Positions 43,373 to 51,860 of a stretch of 64,000 nucleotides of DNA are shown in pieces (the first letter of the stretch is position 1; the number at the start of each line of letters is the position of its first letter). The stretch is from the NCBI GenBank assembly GCA_040398425.1, contig JBBATZ010000005.1:1-64000 (forward strand). The letters run 5' to 3'. Source of the DNA: UBA7672 sp040398425 (GTDB lineage Bacteria > Pseudomonadota > Alphaproteobacteria > Caulobacterales > Hyphomonadaceae). The notes below the pieces were generated by a model. It was not told the origin of the DNA, did not search any database, and was given only the letters and a program-made list of their open reading frames with translations. Both the position numbers and the translations under genes were made by a program.

Positions 43373-45118
43373 ATGAGGTCAGGAAAAAGATGGTCCGGTT
43401 TCCGGGCCCCCGTGCTTGCGTTGTCCGCCCTGGGGATGGGGGGATGTACAATGCTGCCGTCCAGTCCCTCCTGGTATTCGGCGTCGATGATCGAGGAGCT
43501 GCGGACCCAGCAGGCCTATGCCGATTTCATTTCGGCGCGTTATGCCGGGATGGTGGGCGATTCAGCTGCGGCGGCGACGTTCTATCGCCGCGCCTATGTC
43601 AGCGCTCCCGACGATTCGGGCCTGCTGGAACGGGCGGCGATCGCAACGCTGGCTTCGGGCGATACCGAAGGCGCGATCAAGCTGGCGAAGTCGGCGCGGC
43701 CGCGGGCGGCTGAAGATTCGCCGAGCGTGCAGCTGGCGCTGATCATCGACGATATCGAGAACGGTCGGCTGCCATCGGCCAAGGCGCGGTTGCAGAAACC
43801 GGCGCTCGGCGCTCTCAATATCGATCTTGCCGCTTTCCTGTCGGCCTGGCTGACGGCGGTGAGCGATCCAGCGAAGGCGGCTGCCGAGGTTGATGAATTG
43901 CCTGGCCGGCGCATGATCGCAGGCGAGCAGGCGTCGCTGAAGGCGCTCGTGTTGATGCAGGGCGGCCGCGACGACGAGGCGCTGCAGTCCTTTCGCATTG
44001 CGCTCCACCTGCCGCTGGCGACGCGCGATGCGGTCGCGGCGCTGGCCGCGAGCCTGCATGCGTCACGCGGCGACATGCAGGGTGCACGCGAGCTGGTTGC
44101 GCTGGGCGCGGTAGAGGGTGATCCCGGCGCGGGGTCTGCGCGGGTTCTGGCGGACATTGATGCGGGGAAGACGATCGCGCGGCCGAAGCTGACCGCGCGC
44201 GAAGGCGCTGCGATGACGATTTTCATCGCATCGGGTACGGGGCTGGTGCGATCAAGCCCGGACCTGTCGGCGATGCGCCATGCCATGGTGCTGCATCTCG
44301 ATCCGAAGCTGGCCGCGGCGAGCATCACGCTGGCCGAAGCTTTCGAGCGTCAGGACCGGTCGGACGAAGCGATCGCGGTGTTGCGCGCGGTTCCGGCGTC
44401 ATCTGCGTGGGCGGCCGACGCGCGCATAACGGAGGCGACGATCCACAATCGCCATGAGCGTGCTGGGGAGGCTCTTGTTGCGGCTGAGCAGGCGCTGGCG
44501 CTGTCGCGGCGGCGGGAAATCATGCTGCAGGCAGGCGATCTCTACCGCGTGAATGATCGCGTTGATGTTGCACGCAAGCTCTATGACGATGTGATTGCGG
44601 CGGATGACGCGCACGGCGTCGTCGACTGGCGGGTGCTGTTTGCGCGCTCGTCCGTGCGCAGCGAGGCGGGCGACTGGCAGGGCGCCGAGGCCGACCTGCA
44701 GGCCGCGATCGCTGTCGAGCCAGACCGGCCCGAGCTCCTGAACTTTCTCGGCTATGCGTGGGTCAATCGCGGCGTGCGCGTGCAGGAGGGGCTGGCCCTC
44801 ATCCAGCGCGCCGCCGATGCGCGGCCGGATCAGGGCTATATCATCGACAGTCTGGGCTGGGCCTATTTCAGGTTGGGCCAGATGGACAAGGCGATCCGAT
44901 ATCTCGAGCGCGCGGCAGAGCTTTCGCCAACCGACAGCGAAGTGATCGACCACCTCGGCGACGCCTACTGGCGGGCGGGCCGTGAGATCGAAGCGCGATT
45001 CGAATGGACGGCGGCGCTGAACCTCAAGCCGGATGCGGCGCGGGAGGCAACATTGCGGAGCAAGCTCGACAAGGGCTTGCCAGCGGCGGCGGGAGCCAGT
45101 CTAGCTTCGCGGCCATGA
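43373..45118 (+). CDS. TPR-repeat lipoprotein, copy B
   Basis: 581 aa. The start at 43373 gives MRSGKRWSGFRAPVLALSAL and lipobox MGGC; an ATG 9 bases upstream is possible. TPRs run throughout; the C-terminal repeats (LNFLGYAWVNRGVRVQEGLA, IIDSLGWAYFRLGQMDKAIR, VIDHLGDAYWRAGREIEARF) line up with those of copy A, so the two are paralogues. The stop overlaps the ispE start (ATGA), implying coupled translation. Confidence 0.88.
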   Translation: MRSGKRWSGFRAPVLALSALGMGGCTMLPSSPSWYSASMIEELRTQQAYADFISARYAGMVGDSAAAATFYRRAYVSAPDDSGLLERAAIATLASGDTEGAIKLAKSARPRAAEDSPSVQLALIIDDIENGRLPSAKARLQKPALGALNIDLAAFLSAWLTAVSDPAKAAAEVDELPGRRMIAGEQASLKALVLMQGGRDDEALQSFRIALHLPLATRDAVAALAASLHASRGDMQGARELVALGAVEGDPGAGSARVLADIDAGKTIARPKLTAREGAAMTIFIASGTGLVRSSPDLSAMRHAMVLHLDPKLAAASITLAEAFERQDRSDEAIAVLRAVPASSAWAADARITEATIHNRHERAGEALVAAEQALALSRRREIMLQAGDLYRVNDRVDVARKLYDDVIAADDAHGVVDWRVLFARSSVRSEAGDWQGAEADLQAAIAVEPDRPELLNFLGYAWVNRGVRVQEGLALIQRAADARPDQGYIIDSLGWAYFRLGQMDKAIRYLERAAELSPTDSEVIDHLGDAYWRAGREIEARFEWTAALNLKPDAAREATLRSKLDKGLPAAAGASLASRP

Positions 45119-46032
45119 GTTTGAGCCCGAACCGCGCGAATTTCTCGACTGCCTGGGCGCCGGCAAAGGTGAACCTGTACCTGCATGTCGGCTCGCCAGG
45201 CGCTGGCGGGCTGCACCCGCTGGACAGCCTTGTCGTGTTCGCGGACACGCGGGCGGCGGATCGCATTTCGGCACGGTCGGCACCGTTCCTAGAGCTGAGC
45301 GTCGAGGGGCCGGGCGCGAAGGCGCTGAAGGGCGCGCCGAACAATCTGACGCTGGCGGCGGCGCTGGCGCTGCGCGAGGCGTGTGACCGCTCGGGGCTGG
45401 GCGCGTCGATGGTGCTCTACAAGGAATTGCCGATCGCGGGCGGCGTTGGCGGCGGATCGTCGGATGCGGCGGCGACGCTGCACGTGCTGAACGAGATGTG
45501 GGGCATCGATTTCGGCGAAGCAGCGCTGGAGCGTCTGGCGGTGCAGCTCGGGTCTGACGTGCCGGCGTGCGTGCGCTTGCGTCCGGCGGTGATGCGGGGA
45601 GCGGGAGAACGGCTGGTCGATGTTGCCTGTCCCGACCTGCCGGCGGTGCTGGTCAATCCGGGGATCATGCTGGAGACGCGCAAGGTGTTCGACAGGTTCG
45701 ACCGTCTCGGCGCCAATCCGTCCTTTCGCGAGGTCGAACCGCCCTGGGGCGAGACGCCGGCGCGGTTTGCAGACAGGCTGTCCGAGTATCGCAATGACCT
45801 TGAGCCGGCCGCCATTTCGCTGTGCAAGGAGATCGGCCGGGCGCTGGCCTTGATCGAGGCGCAGCCGGGTTGCTTGCTGGCGCGCATGTCGGGCAGTGGG
45901 GCCACGTGTTTCGGCCTGTTCGAGGACGAGGCGTCTTCGCAGGCGGCCGCCGTAGCGATTGCCAACGAAAAGAAGAAGTACTGGGTCCGGGCGACCAGCT
46001 TTCGTGGCGCTCCGCCCGTGCCGCTCGACTGA
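45115..46032 (+). CDS. ispE: 4-diphosphocytidyl-2-C-methyl-D-erythritol kinase
   Basis: 305 aa. MSLSPNRANFSTAWAPAKVN matches the family start (AxAKVNLYLHV). The GHMP-kinase ATP loop is PIAGGVGGGSSDAAATLHVL (near residue 105), followed by QLGSDVPAC and the C-terminal ARMSGSGATCFGLFEDE. It phosphorylates CDP-ME in the MEP isoprenoid pathway. Coupled by ATGA overlap to the TPR lipoprotein; the polyprenyl synthase at 47726-48748 uses the pathway's products. Confidence 0.96.
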   Translation: MSLSPNRANFSTAWAPAKVNLYLHVGSPGAGGLHPLDSLVVFADTRAADRISARSAPFLELSVEGPGAKALKGAPNNLTLAAALALREACDRSGLGASMVLYKELPIAGGVGGGSSDAAATLHVLNEMWGIDFGEAALERLAVQLGSDVPACVRLRPAVMRGAGERLVDVACPDLPAVLVNPGIMLETRKVFDRFDRLGANPSFREVEPPWGETPARFADRLSEYRNDLEPAAISLCKEIGRALALIEAQPGCLLARMSGSGATCFGLFEDEASSQAAAVAIANEKKKYWVRATSFRGAPPVPLD

Positions 46033-46041
46033 CGCGCGCGC

Positions 46042-47088
46042 ATGGATGAGTTCCTGCATCTGCTGATTTTGTTTGTGCTGGCCGCCCTTCCTTCGGCGCT
46101 GCTGTGCCGCGTGGTGATCACGCTGCGGATTGTCGATGCGCCGACCGAGGCGCGGAAGCTTCAGAAGCTGCCCGTGCCCACGGCGGGCGGTTTGGCGGTC
46201 GCGCTCTCGGCGGCGCTGGCGGTGGCGACCAATGCGGAGATTACGCACAGCGGGTATCCGGCGCCCATGCTGGTGGCGGGCGGCGGCGCACTCGGCGTGC
46301 TGCTCGTGGGGCTGGCTGATGATATCCTGAAGCTGCGACCGGTCGTGAAGCTTGGGTTGATTGCGGGGATCGCGCTCGGCATGGCGCTGCTGGACATGCG
46401 GGCCGATGTGCTGGGCTTCTGGCCCGCCGCGATGGTGGAGTTGCCGTGGCTGCTCGCGATTGCGGGGTCGGTCCTGTGGTTGATCGTGATGATCAACGCT
46501 GTGAACTTCATGGACGGCGCGAACGGGCTCGCCATGGGGATGGCGTGCATTGCGGCGCTGGGCCTTGCGGCGTGTGGTGTTGCGATCGGCGGGTGGCATA
46601 TCGTGTTGTCGTGTGTGGCGCTGGCCGGCGGGTTGGCGGGATTCCTGGTGTGGAATGTGCGCGGTCTGTTGTTTGTCGGGGACGCTGGCGCGCTGTTCAC
46701 GGGCGCGATGCTGGGGGGGCTGGGTCTCGAACTGGTGAGGTTGCGCCCCGATCTGCTGTTTGTGCCGGCGATCCTGCTGCTGCCCTTCCTGTCGGACGTG
46801 TTGCTGACGCTGGCCTGGCGCACGAGGCTGGGCAAGAAGCTGTTCGCGGCGCATCTCGATCACACCTACCAGATCGCGCTGAAGGCTGGGCTCAAACACT
46901 CGCAGGTGTCGGGTGTGCATGCGGTCTGGGCGATGAATGCCGCTGTCGTGGCGGTCGGTGCGACGATTGTTGGCGGTTATGCGCCAGTGATCGCGTTCGT
47001 GGCGCTACTGGCGATCAGCTCATGGGTGCACTGGCGCGTGCGCCGCGCCGGTGTGGCGAACGGGCTGGTCGGAGTGGATGTGCTTTAG
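46042..47088 (+). CDS. MraY/WecA-like polyprenyl-phosphate sugar-1-phosphate transferase
   Basis: 348 aa, around ten membrane helices. Family loops: KLQKLPVPTAGGLAVA, VGLADDILKLRPVVKL (the DD pair), MINAVNFMDGANGLAMG, LFVGDAGALFTGAMLGGLGL, and AAHLDHTYQIALKAG in place of the HHH/HxH motif. It transfers a sugar-1-phosphate from UDP-sugar to undecaprenyl phosphate at the inner membrane, starting glycan assembly. mraY itself is expected in the dcw cluster, so this is more likely a WecA-type enzyme. Starts 10 bp after ispE. Confidence 0.9.
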   Translation: MDEFLHLLILFVLAALPSALLCRVVITLRIVDAPTEARKLQKLPVPTAGGLAVALSAALAVATNAEITHSGYPAPMLVAGGGALGVLLVGLADDILKLRPVVKLGLIAGIALGMALLDMRADVLGFWPAAMVELPWLLAIAGSVLWLIVMINAVNFMDGANGLAMGMACIAALGLAACGVAIGGWHIVLSCVALAGGLAGFLVWNVRGLLFVGDAGALFTGAMLGGLGLELVRLRPDLLFVPAILLLPFLSDVLLTLAWRTRLGKKLFAAHLDHTYQIALKAGLKHSQVSGVHAVWAMNAAVVAVGATIVGGYAPVIAFVALLAISSWVHWRVRRAGVANGLVGVDVL

Positions 47089-47124
47089 CGGGGAACGAGG
47101 TATGCTATCTGGTGAGAGGGCAAT

Positions 47125-47673
47125 ATGCGTCGCTTCGCTCACGTTCCGCTGTATTCCGTATTGGCGCTGGTTCTCGTCGCGGCGCTCGGAGCAGCTGCGC
47201 TGGCGTTCTCAGCTGACCCACGACAATTCGTCCCGACCAATCTCCCTTGGGAAACTCAGCTCGATCAGGAAGCGGAGCTCCTCGGACTGTCTACCGGCGG
47301 CGCTGACGAGTTGCGTCTTCGATACGTGTCGTTCACGGGGTGGGACCCAGCTGAAGCAGGTGTGATCCGCGTAACGTCTGGCCGGATTGAAAAACATGGA
47401 TTTGCAGACGGGAGTTGGGGGCGACGCTGGGCCGTCGTCAGTCACGCAAGCGAGGATAAGCCGACTGCAGATCAGATTCTGGCTTTGATCGACGCGCTGA
47501 GGAACGAGCCGCCGCAGCAAGACGATGGATGCATATCTCACGGTCAAGGCATGATCTCCGGCCTACGGCGCGGAGAGGTGTTCGCACGTCGCTCTATCGG
47601 TTGCACAACGTCCCCAGTCGAACAGCAGGTGTGGGATTTGATCCGAAGCGTGCCGGCATCGCAGAAATGGTAG
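47125..47673 (+). CDS. Hypothetical single-pass or secreted protein
   Basis: 182 aa; GAGAGGG precedes the ATG. One N-terminal hydrophobic segment (LYSVLALVLVAALGAAALAF) acts as signal or anchor. The rest is soluble with TNLPWETQLDQEAELLGLST, RLRYVSFTGWDPAEAGVI and two Cys (DDGCISHG, RSIGCTTSP) that could pair. I do not recognise it. Follows the WecA-like gene by 36 bp. Confidence 0.7.
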   Translation: MRRFAHVPLYSVLALVLVAALGAAALAFSADPRQFVPTNLPWETQLDQEAELLGLSTGGADELRLRYVSFTGWDPAEAGVIRVTSGRIEKHGFADGSWGRRWAVVSHASEDKPTADQILALIDALRNEPPQQDDGCISHGQGMISGLRRGEVFARRSIGCTTSPVEQQVWDLIRSVPASQKW

Positions 47674-47725
47674 CGGCCTACGCCTTCGCGCTTCTGGGAT
47701 GACAAGTGGTGGGGTTGGATAAAGG

Positions 47726-48748
47726 CTAGAACGCGCGCGTAACGGTCTGGTCAGCGAGTTCAGCGAGTTCGTCGTGGAAGGGGCCGCGGCCGGTGCGGGC
47801 GAGGGCGGCGCGGGCGGCGGCGGCTTCGGCGCGGGCGGTCTCCAGCGTGCGTTCGGCGGCGCCTGACGCGCGGATCAGGTGAATGGCGTGGGCGAGATCG
47901 CCGTCGCGCTGGTCACGATCGCCCATGACGCGATCCCAGAACTTGCAGTCTTCGGCATCGCCCGTTTCACGCGCGTAGATCACCGGCAGGGTGAGTTTGC
48001 CTTCGCGGAAGTCGTCGCCGACGCTCTTGCCGATGACGGCAGTGAGGCCGCCATAGTCCAGCAGGTCATCGACGATCTGGAAGGCGCGGCCGAGGCGGCG
48101 GCCATATTCGCCCATCGCGTCGGCGGCGGCGTCATCGTTCGTTGCCGTGTAGGCGCCGGCGCGGGCGGCGGCCTCGAACAGGGCGGCAGTCTTGGCTTCG
48201 ACGATGGCCATGTATTCGCTGATCGGCAGGTCAACCTTGCCGAGCGCGGCGAGCTGGCGGACTTCGCCTTCGGCGATGACACAGCTGGCGCGCGAGAGAA
48301 TGTCGAGGATGCGCATGTCGCGCGTCTCGGTCATCAGCGTGAAAGAGCGGGCGAAGAGGAAGTCGCCGACGAGGATGGAGGCGGACGCGCCCCAGACATT
48401 TTTGGCGGCGGCCTTGCCACGGCGCAGGTCTGAATCATCGACCACGTCGTCGTGCAGCAGGGTGGCAGTGTGGATGAACTCCACGGCGGTCGCGAGCTTG
48501 TTGGCGGCGTCGCTGCCCTTGCCGCCAACAGCGCGGGCGGAGGCGAGGGTGAGGACGGGGCGGAGGCGCTTGCCGCCGGCCGCGATCAGGTAGGCCGAGA
48601 GGTCGGGAATAGTCGTGACAGGGCTGGCCGCGCGCTCTGCAAGCAGGCGCTCGACCTCGGCAAGCTCTGGCCGCAGGAGGTCCACCAACCGATCCATCGG
48701 GGTGGACTGCGGCGCCTGTTGCTTTTCAACTTCGGCGTGCAGGGCCAA
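47726..48748 (-). CDS. Polyprenyl (octaprenyl-type) diphosphate synthase
   Basis: 340 aa if started at the TTG at 48748, which has AAGGGA 6 bases upstream. A start further upstream would fall on the promoter's -35 box; MDRLVD at 48697 is an alternative. The two aspartate-rich motifs are LLHDDVVDDSDLRRGK and QIVDDLLDYGG, with AGGKRLRPVLTLASA near the N-terminus. It extends isoprenoid chains for ubiquinone. Divergent from DUF2007, as in many Alphaproteobacteria. Confidence 0.95.
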   Translation of the reverse strand: MALHAEVEKQQAPQSTPMDRLVDLLRPELAEVERLLAERAASPVTTIPDLSAYLIAAGGKRLRPVLTLASARAVGGKGSDAANKLATAVEFIHTATLLHDDVVDDSDLRRGKAAAKNVWGASASILVGDFLFARSFTLMTETRDMRILDILSRASCVIAEGEVRQLAALGKVDLPISEYMAIVEAKTAALFEAAARAGAYTATNDDAAADAMGEYGRRLGRAFQIVDDLLDYGGLTAVIGKSVGDDFREGKLTLPVIYARETGDAEDCKFWDRVMGDRDQRDGDLAHAIHLIRASGAAERTLETARAEAAAARAALARTGRGPFHDELAELADQTVTRAF

Positions 48749-48797
48749 TTGCAATCCCTTGCGCTTCCCAACCGTCTTCCGTGAACCTGCTGATATA

Positions 48798-48826
48798 CGA
48801 TATTTGTGGCCTGAGAAGCGGGTCAA
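48798..48826 (-). promoter_or_regulatory. Sigma70-like promoter of the polyprenyl synthase gene
   Basis: Minus strand: TTGACC (48821-48826), 17-base spacer, ATATCG (48798-48803). Expected transcription start about 40 bases upstream of the TTG start codon at 48748, which supports that start. Confidence 0.5.
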
Positions 48827-48871
48827 GGATCGGAGTTCCTATCAGCTGATCGGCGTGTCAAGTTGTCGCTA

Positions 48872-49126
48872 ATGATCGAAGTCCTGAGAACGAACAGTCC
48901 GGTGAGGCTGGACTACGCGACGGTCCTGCTCAATCGGGCCGGTTGCCAGCCCTTTGTGGCGGATCGCTTCATGGCGTCCGCAGAGGGCGGAATATCCGCT
49001 TTCGAGCGCCGTATACTGGTGCCGGATGAACATGAAGCCCGCGCCAGAGAGGCCTTGAAGGAGCTGGATGCGCCGCCCGACCCGGATCTGGTGGTCGAGG
49101 GCGACTGGGACGATGACCTCGCGTGA
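48872..49126 (+). CDS. DUF2007-family protein
   Basis: 84 aa starting MIEVLRTNSPVRLDYATVLL. The domain (LLNRAGCQPFVADRFMASAE, FERRILVPDEHEARAREALK) matches DUF2007, a small ferredoxin-like fold suggested to act in signalling, followed by an acidic tail ending DWDDDLA. Its TGA overlaps the GTG of the next gene (GTGA). Position between polyprenyl synthase and TrmN6-like genes is conserved in the class. Confidence 0.9.
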   Translation: MIEVLRTNSPVRLDYATVLLNRAGCQPFVADRFMASAEGGISAFERRILVPDEHEARAREALKELDAPPDPDLVVEGDWDDDLA

Positions 49127-49863
49127 CAGGCGCCGACACCACAGAAGACCGCTTTCTCGATGGGGCTATCACGGTTTTCCAGCCTGCGCGGGGCTATCGC
49201 GCGGGGATGGATGCTGTGCTGCTGGCAGCCTCGCTCTCTGGAAAGGACGGGGTGAGCTTCGCGGAAGCCGGATGTGGGGCGGGGGCCGCGCTTCTGTGCG
49301 GGGCGCACCGTCTGGCGGGGTGTGCATTCACCGGGTTCGAGCGGGATGCGGCGGCGCTGGAGCTGGCGGGGCGGGGGATTGCAGCGAATGGCATGGAGGG
49401 GCGGGTCAGACTCCGTCCGCATGATGTGGGCGAGCGACCGGCAGATCTCGAGAACCAGTTCGACCAGGCGTTCAGCAATCCGCCCTTCTTCGAGCCCGGA
49501 ACGGTGCGGGCGCCGATCGCCGAACGGCAGGCGGCCTACATGGCGGAGACGCCGCTGAAGGCGTGGATCCTGTTCCTGCATCACATCACCAAGCCCGGCG
49601 GGCGGATCACCCTCATCCACCGTGCGGCGGTGCTGGGCGACCTGCTGGAGCTGCTGGGACCACGCACGGGGGAAATCGAGGTGTTGCCGATCCGCCCTGC
49701 GCCGGGAGAAGCGGCTGGGCGTGTGCTGATCCGGGGACGCAAGGGGCTGCGGCGGGGGCCGGTGACACTATATGATGGGCTGGCGCTGCATGATGCGCCG
49801 GGCGGCCCGGCATCGCGACGGGCGGCGGAGGCGCTGCGGGGCGGCGCCCTGGAATGGAGATAA
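49123..49863 (+). CDS. tRNA1(Val) A37 N6-methyltransferase-like (TrmN6 family)
   Basis: 246 aa, GTG start overlapping the upstream stop. It begins TGADTTEDRFLDGAITVFQP and has SAM motif I in VSFAEAGCGAGAALLCGAHR, and the N6-adenine catalytic motif NPPFF near residue 124, followed by MAETPLKAWILFLHHITKPG. It likely modifies tRNA adenine; target by family only. Confidence 0.9.
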   Translation: MTGADTTEDRFLDGAITVFQPARGYRAGMDAVLLAASLSGKDGVSFAEAGCGAGAALLCGAHRLAGCAFTGFERDAAALELAGRGIAANGMEGRVRLRPHDVGERPADLENQFDQAFSNPPFFEPGTVRAPIAERQAAYMAETPLKAWILFLHHITKPGGRITLIHRAAVLGDLLELLGPRTGEIEVLPIRPAPGEAAGRVLIRGRKGLRRGPVTLYDGLALHDAPGGPASRRAAEALRGGALEWR

Positions 49864-49868
49864 CCGCC

Positions 49869-50069
49869 ATGGGCGGCGTTATCCTGATCTTCCTGCTTGT
49901 CCTGCTGCTGGCGATTCTCGTCCTGCCGGCTATGCGTGAGCGCAGGCGCGGCGGTCCGCCGCCGGGCGCGACTCCCGACACGGCGCATGAGGTGGTGGTG
50001 CACCAGCTCGACGATCATCGCGGCAAGAAGAAACCTTCCACGGACGATGCGCAGAAGCCACAGGGCTGA
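49869..50069 (+). CDS. Small single-pass membrane protein
   Basis: 66 aa from the ATG at 49869 (GGAG about 9 bases upstream). One helix, GGVILIFLLVLLLAILVLPA, is followed by RERRRGG and a hydrophilic tail ending DHRGKKKPSTDDAQKPQG: N-out, C-in by the positive-inside rule. It sits where an S49 peptidase gene (and a small membrane protein) is usual between TrmN6 and glyQ in related genomes. Function unknown. Confidence 0.65.
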   Translation: MGGVILIFLLVLLLAILVLPAMRERRRGGPPPGATPDTAHEVVVHQLDDHRGKKKPSTDDAQKPQG

Positions 50070-50223
50070 GCTGTTGCAGCTTCGCCTTCGGTTTGCCCCA
50101 GCCGGGACTCGATTGGCTGGGAAAACCTGCAATGAGACGCTGCGACAAAGTGGCGTCCGATGATGCGCGGTTCCGGTCGCGCCCTTAAGTGAGCGTCAAC
50201 GCAAGACACCGAGGTTCGCCCCC

Positions 50224-50313
50224 ATGCAAATTCTGATTCAAGGCATCTCGCTGGTTCTCGCGTTCGGCATCCTCGCCGTGCTTGCCGTTCGTCCGAACAG
50301 CGGACGCCGCTGA
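50224..50313 (+). CDS. 29-residue single-helix membrane peptide
   Basis: ATG preceded by GAGG at 8 bases. The product MQILIQGISLVLAFGILAVL continues AVRPNSGRR: one membrane helix with a basic C-terminal tail. A terminator hairpin overlaps its stop codon, so it could be a complete small transcription unit. Codon usage matches neighbours. Small membrane peptides of this type are easily missed in annotation. Confidence 0.55.
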   Translation: MQILIQGISLVLAFGILAVLAVRPNSGRR

Positions 50314-50321
50314 GATTTTTT
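50299..50321 (+). terminator. Intrinsic terminator overlapping the stop of the 29-aa gene
   Basis: AGCGG (50299-50303), loop ACG, CCGCT (50307-50311), then GAGATTTTTT. Short stem but a good T-run. Confidence 0.6.
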
Positions 50322-50416
50322 GTGCTTAATCGATAATCGCGCCAGCGGCCCCCGATGACAGGGCCCGGATGACAGGTAAAGCGGAGCCGCATATCAGGGT
50401 GGCGACGGAGACCTGC

Positions 50417-51325
50417 ATGACGACTTCCATCCCCACGCCGACGCCCCGCGAGAAACCCAAGAGCTTTCAGGAGATCATCCTGCGGCTGTCGGCCTACTGG
50501 TCGTCCAAGGGCTGTGCGATCCTGCAGCCCTACGACATGGAGGTTGGCGCCGGCACGCTGCACCCCTCCACCACGTTGCGGGCGCTGGGGCCTAAGCCCT
50601 GGTATGCGGCCTATCCGCAGCCGTCGCGGCGGCCGAAGGACGGGCGCTATGGCGAGAACCCGAACCGGCTGCAGCATTACTACCAGTATCAGGTGATCCT
50701 GAAGCCGAACCCGCCCGACATCCAGGGCCTCTACCTGCAGAGCCTGTACGAGATCGGCATCGATCCGACCGTGCACGACATCCGCTTCGTCGAGGACGAC
50801 TGGGAGAACCCGACCGTGGGCGCGTGGGGCCTTGGCTGGGAAGTCTGGTGCGACGGGATGGAAGTCTCGCAGTTCACCTACTTCCAGCAGGTGGGCGGAC
50901 TGGATGTGCGCCCGGTGTCGGGCGAACTGACCTACGGCCTTGAGCGGCTGGCGATGTATGTGTTCGGTCTGGATCGCGTGTACGACCTGCCGTTCAACGA
51001 CCCGCGGAGCGAATATCCGCTGACCTATGGCGACGTGTTTCTCGAGAACGAGAAGCAGCAGTCGGCGTACAATTTCGAGCATGCCGACACTGAAGTGCTG
51101 CAGCGCTGGTTCAGTGACTGCGAGAAGGTTTGCAAGAAACTGCTTGGGCTTGAGAAGCCGTTGCCGCTGCCGGCTTATGAGCAGGCGCTGAAGGCGTCGC
51201 ACATCTTCAACCTGCTGGATGCCCGCGGCGTGATCTCGCCGACGGAGCGTCAGAGCTTCATCGGCCGGGTGCGGGATCTCGCGAAGGGATCAGCCGAGGC
51301 GTGGGAGAAGTCGCAGAGCGCGTGA
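50417..51325 (+). CDS. glyQ: Glycine-tRNA ligase alpha subunit
   Basis: 302 aa from MTTSIPTPTPREKPKSFQEI; GGAG lies 7 bases upstream. Class II motifs: LSAYWSSKGCAILQPYDMEV, GAGTLHPSTTLRALG, AYPQPSRRPKDGRYGENPNR and DDWENPTVGAWGLGWEVWCD. With GlyS (58604-60892) it forms the alpha2beta2 enzyme. The usual neighbour glyS is 7.3 kb away. Its stop overlaps the start of the next gene (TGATG). Confidence 0.98.
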   Translation: MTTSIPTPTPREKPKSFQEIILRLSAYWSSKGCAILQPYDMEVGAGTLHPSTTLRALGPKPWYAAYPQPSRRPKDGRYGENPNRLQHYYQYQVILKPNPPDIQGLYLQSLYEIGIDPTVHDIRFVEDDWENPTVGAWGLGWEVWCDGMEVSQFTYFQQVGGLDVRPVSGELTYGLERLAMYVFGLDRVYDLPFNDPRSEYPLTYGDVFLENEKQQSAYNFEHADTEVLQRWFSDCEKVCKKLLGLEKPLPLPAYEQALKASHIFNLLDARGVISPTERQSFIGRVRDLAKGSAEAWEKSQSA

Positions 51326-51690
51326 TGCGACGTGGCTACGCCCTCGCGGCGCTTGTCCTTTTCATTGTTGAAGTCCTGATCGCGCTGTTCGTGCGCGATG
51401 CATTTGTGCGGCCCTATGTCGGCGACATGCTGGCGGTGGCGTTGGTCTATGCCGCGTTGCGTGCGGTGACGCCGTTGCGGCTTGTGGCGGCGCTGGCGGT
51501 GACGCTGGGCATCGCGTTCGGCATCGAGTTCGCGCAATTGTTCGGGCTGCTGGCGGCCCTTGGGCTTGGGGACAATACGCTTGCGCGGATTGTGCTGGGT
51601 GGGGTGTTCGATCTGATAGATCTGGTCGCGTACGCGTCGGGCGCGCTGCTGATCCTGGGGGGCGAGTTGGCGGTGAGGCGAGGACGGTAG
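51325..51690 (+). CDS. DUF2809-family membrane protein
   Basis: 121 aa, start overlapping the glyQ stop. Four hydrophobic segments; family marks FVRPYVGDMLAVALVYAALR and FGIEFAQLFGLLAALGLGDN followed by TLARIVLGGVFDLIDLVAYA. Function unknown. Overlap suggests it is translated from the glyQ message. Confidence 0.88.
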   Translation: MRRGYALAALVLFIVEVLIALFVRDAFVRPYVGDMLAVALVYAALRAVTPLRLVAALAVTLGIAFGIEFAQLFGLLAALGLGDNTLARIVLGGVFDLIDLVAYASGALLILGGELAVRRGR

Positions 51691-51860
51691 CTGTTCTTGC
51701 AGCGCCGTTCGAGGCCTGACCGATATGCGATCAAGGATTTTATCATCGCACTGAACGGAGAGCCGGTCATCGTTACCACCGCATGACCGGGACGTGAGCA
51801 AGACCTAGACACTTCGCAGTCGTGTGATCTGATGTCGGCGAAGCAGTTGTGAGGCGTGAC

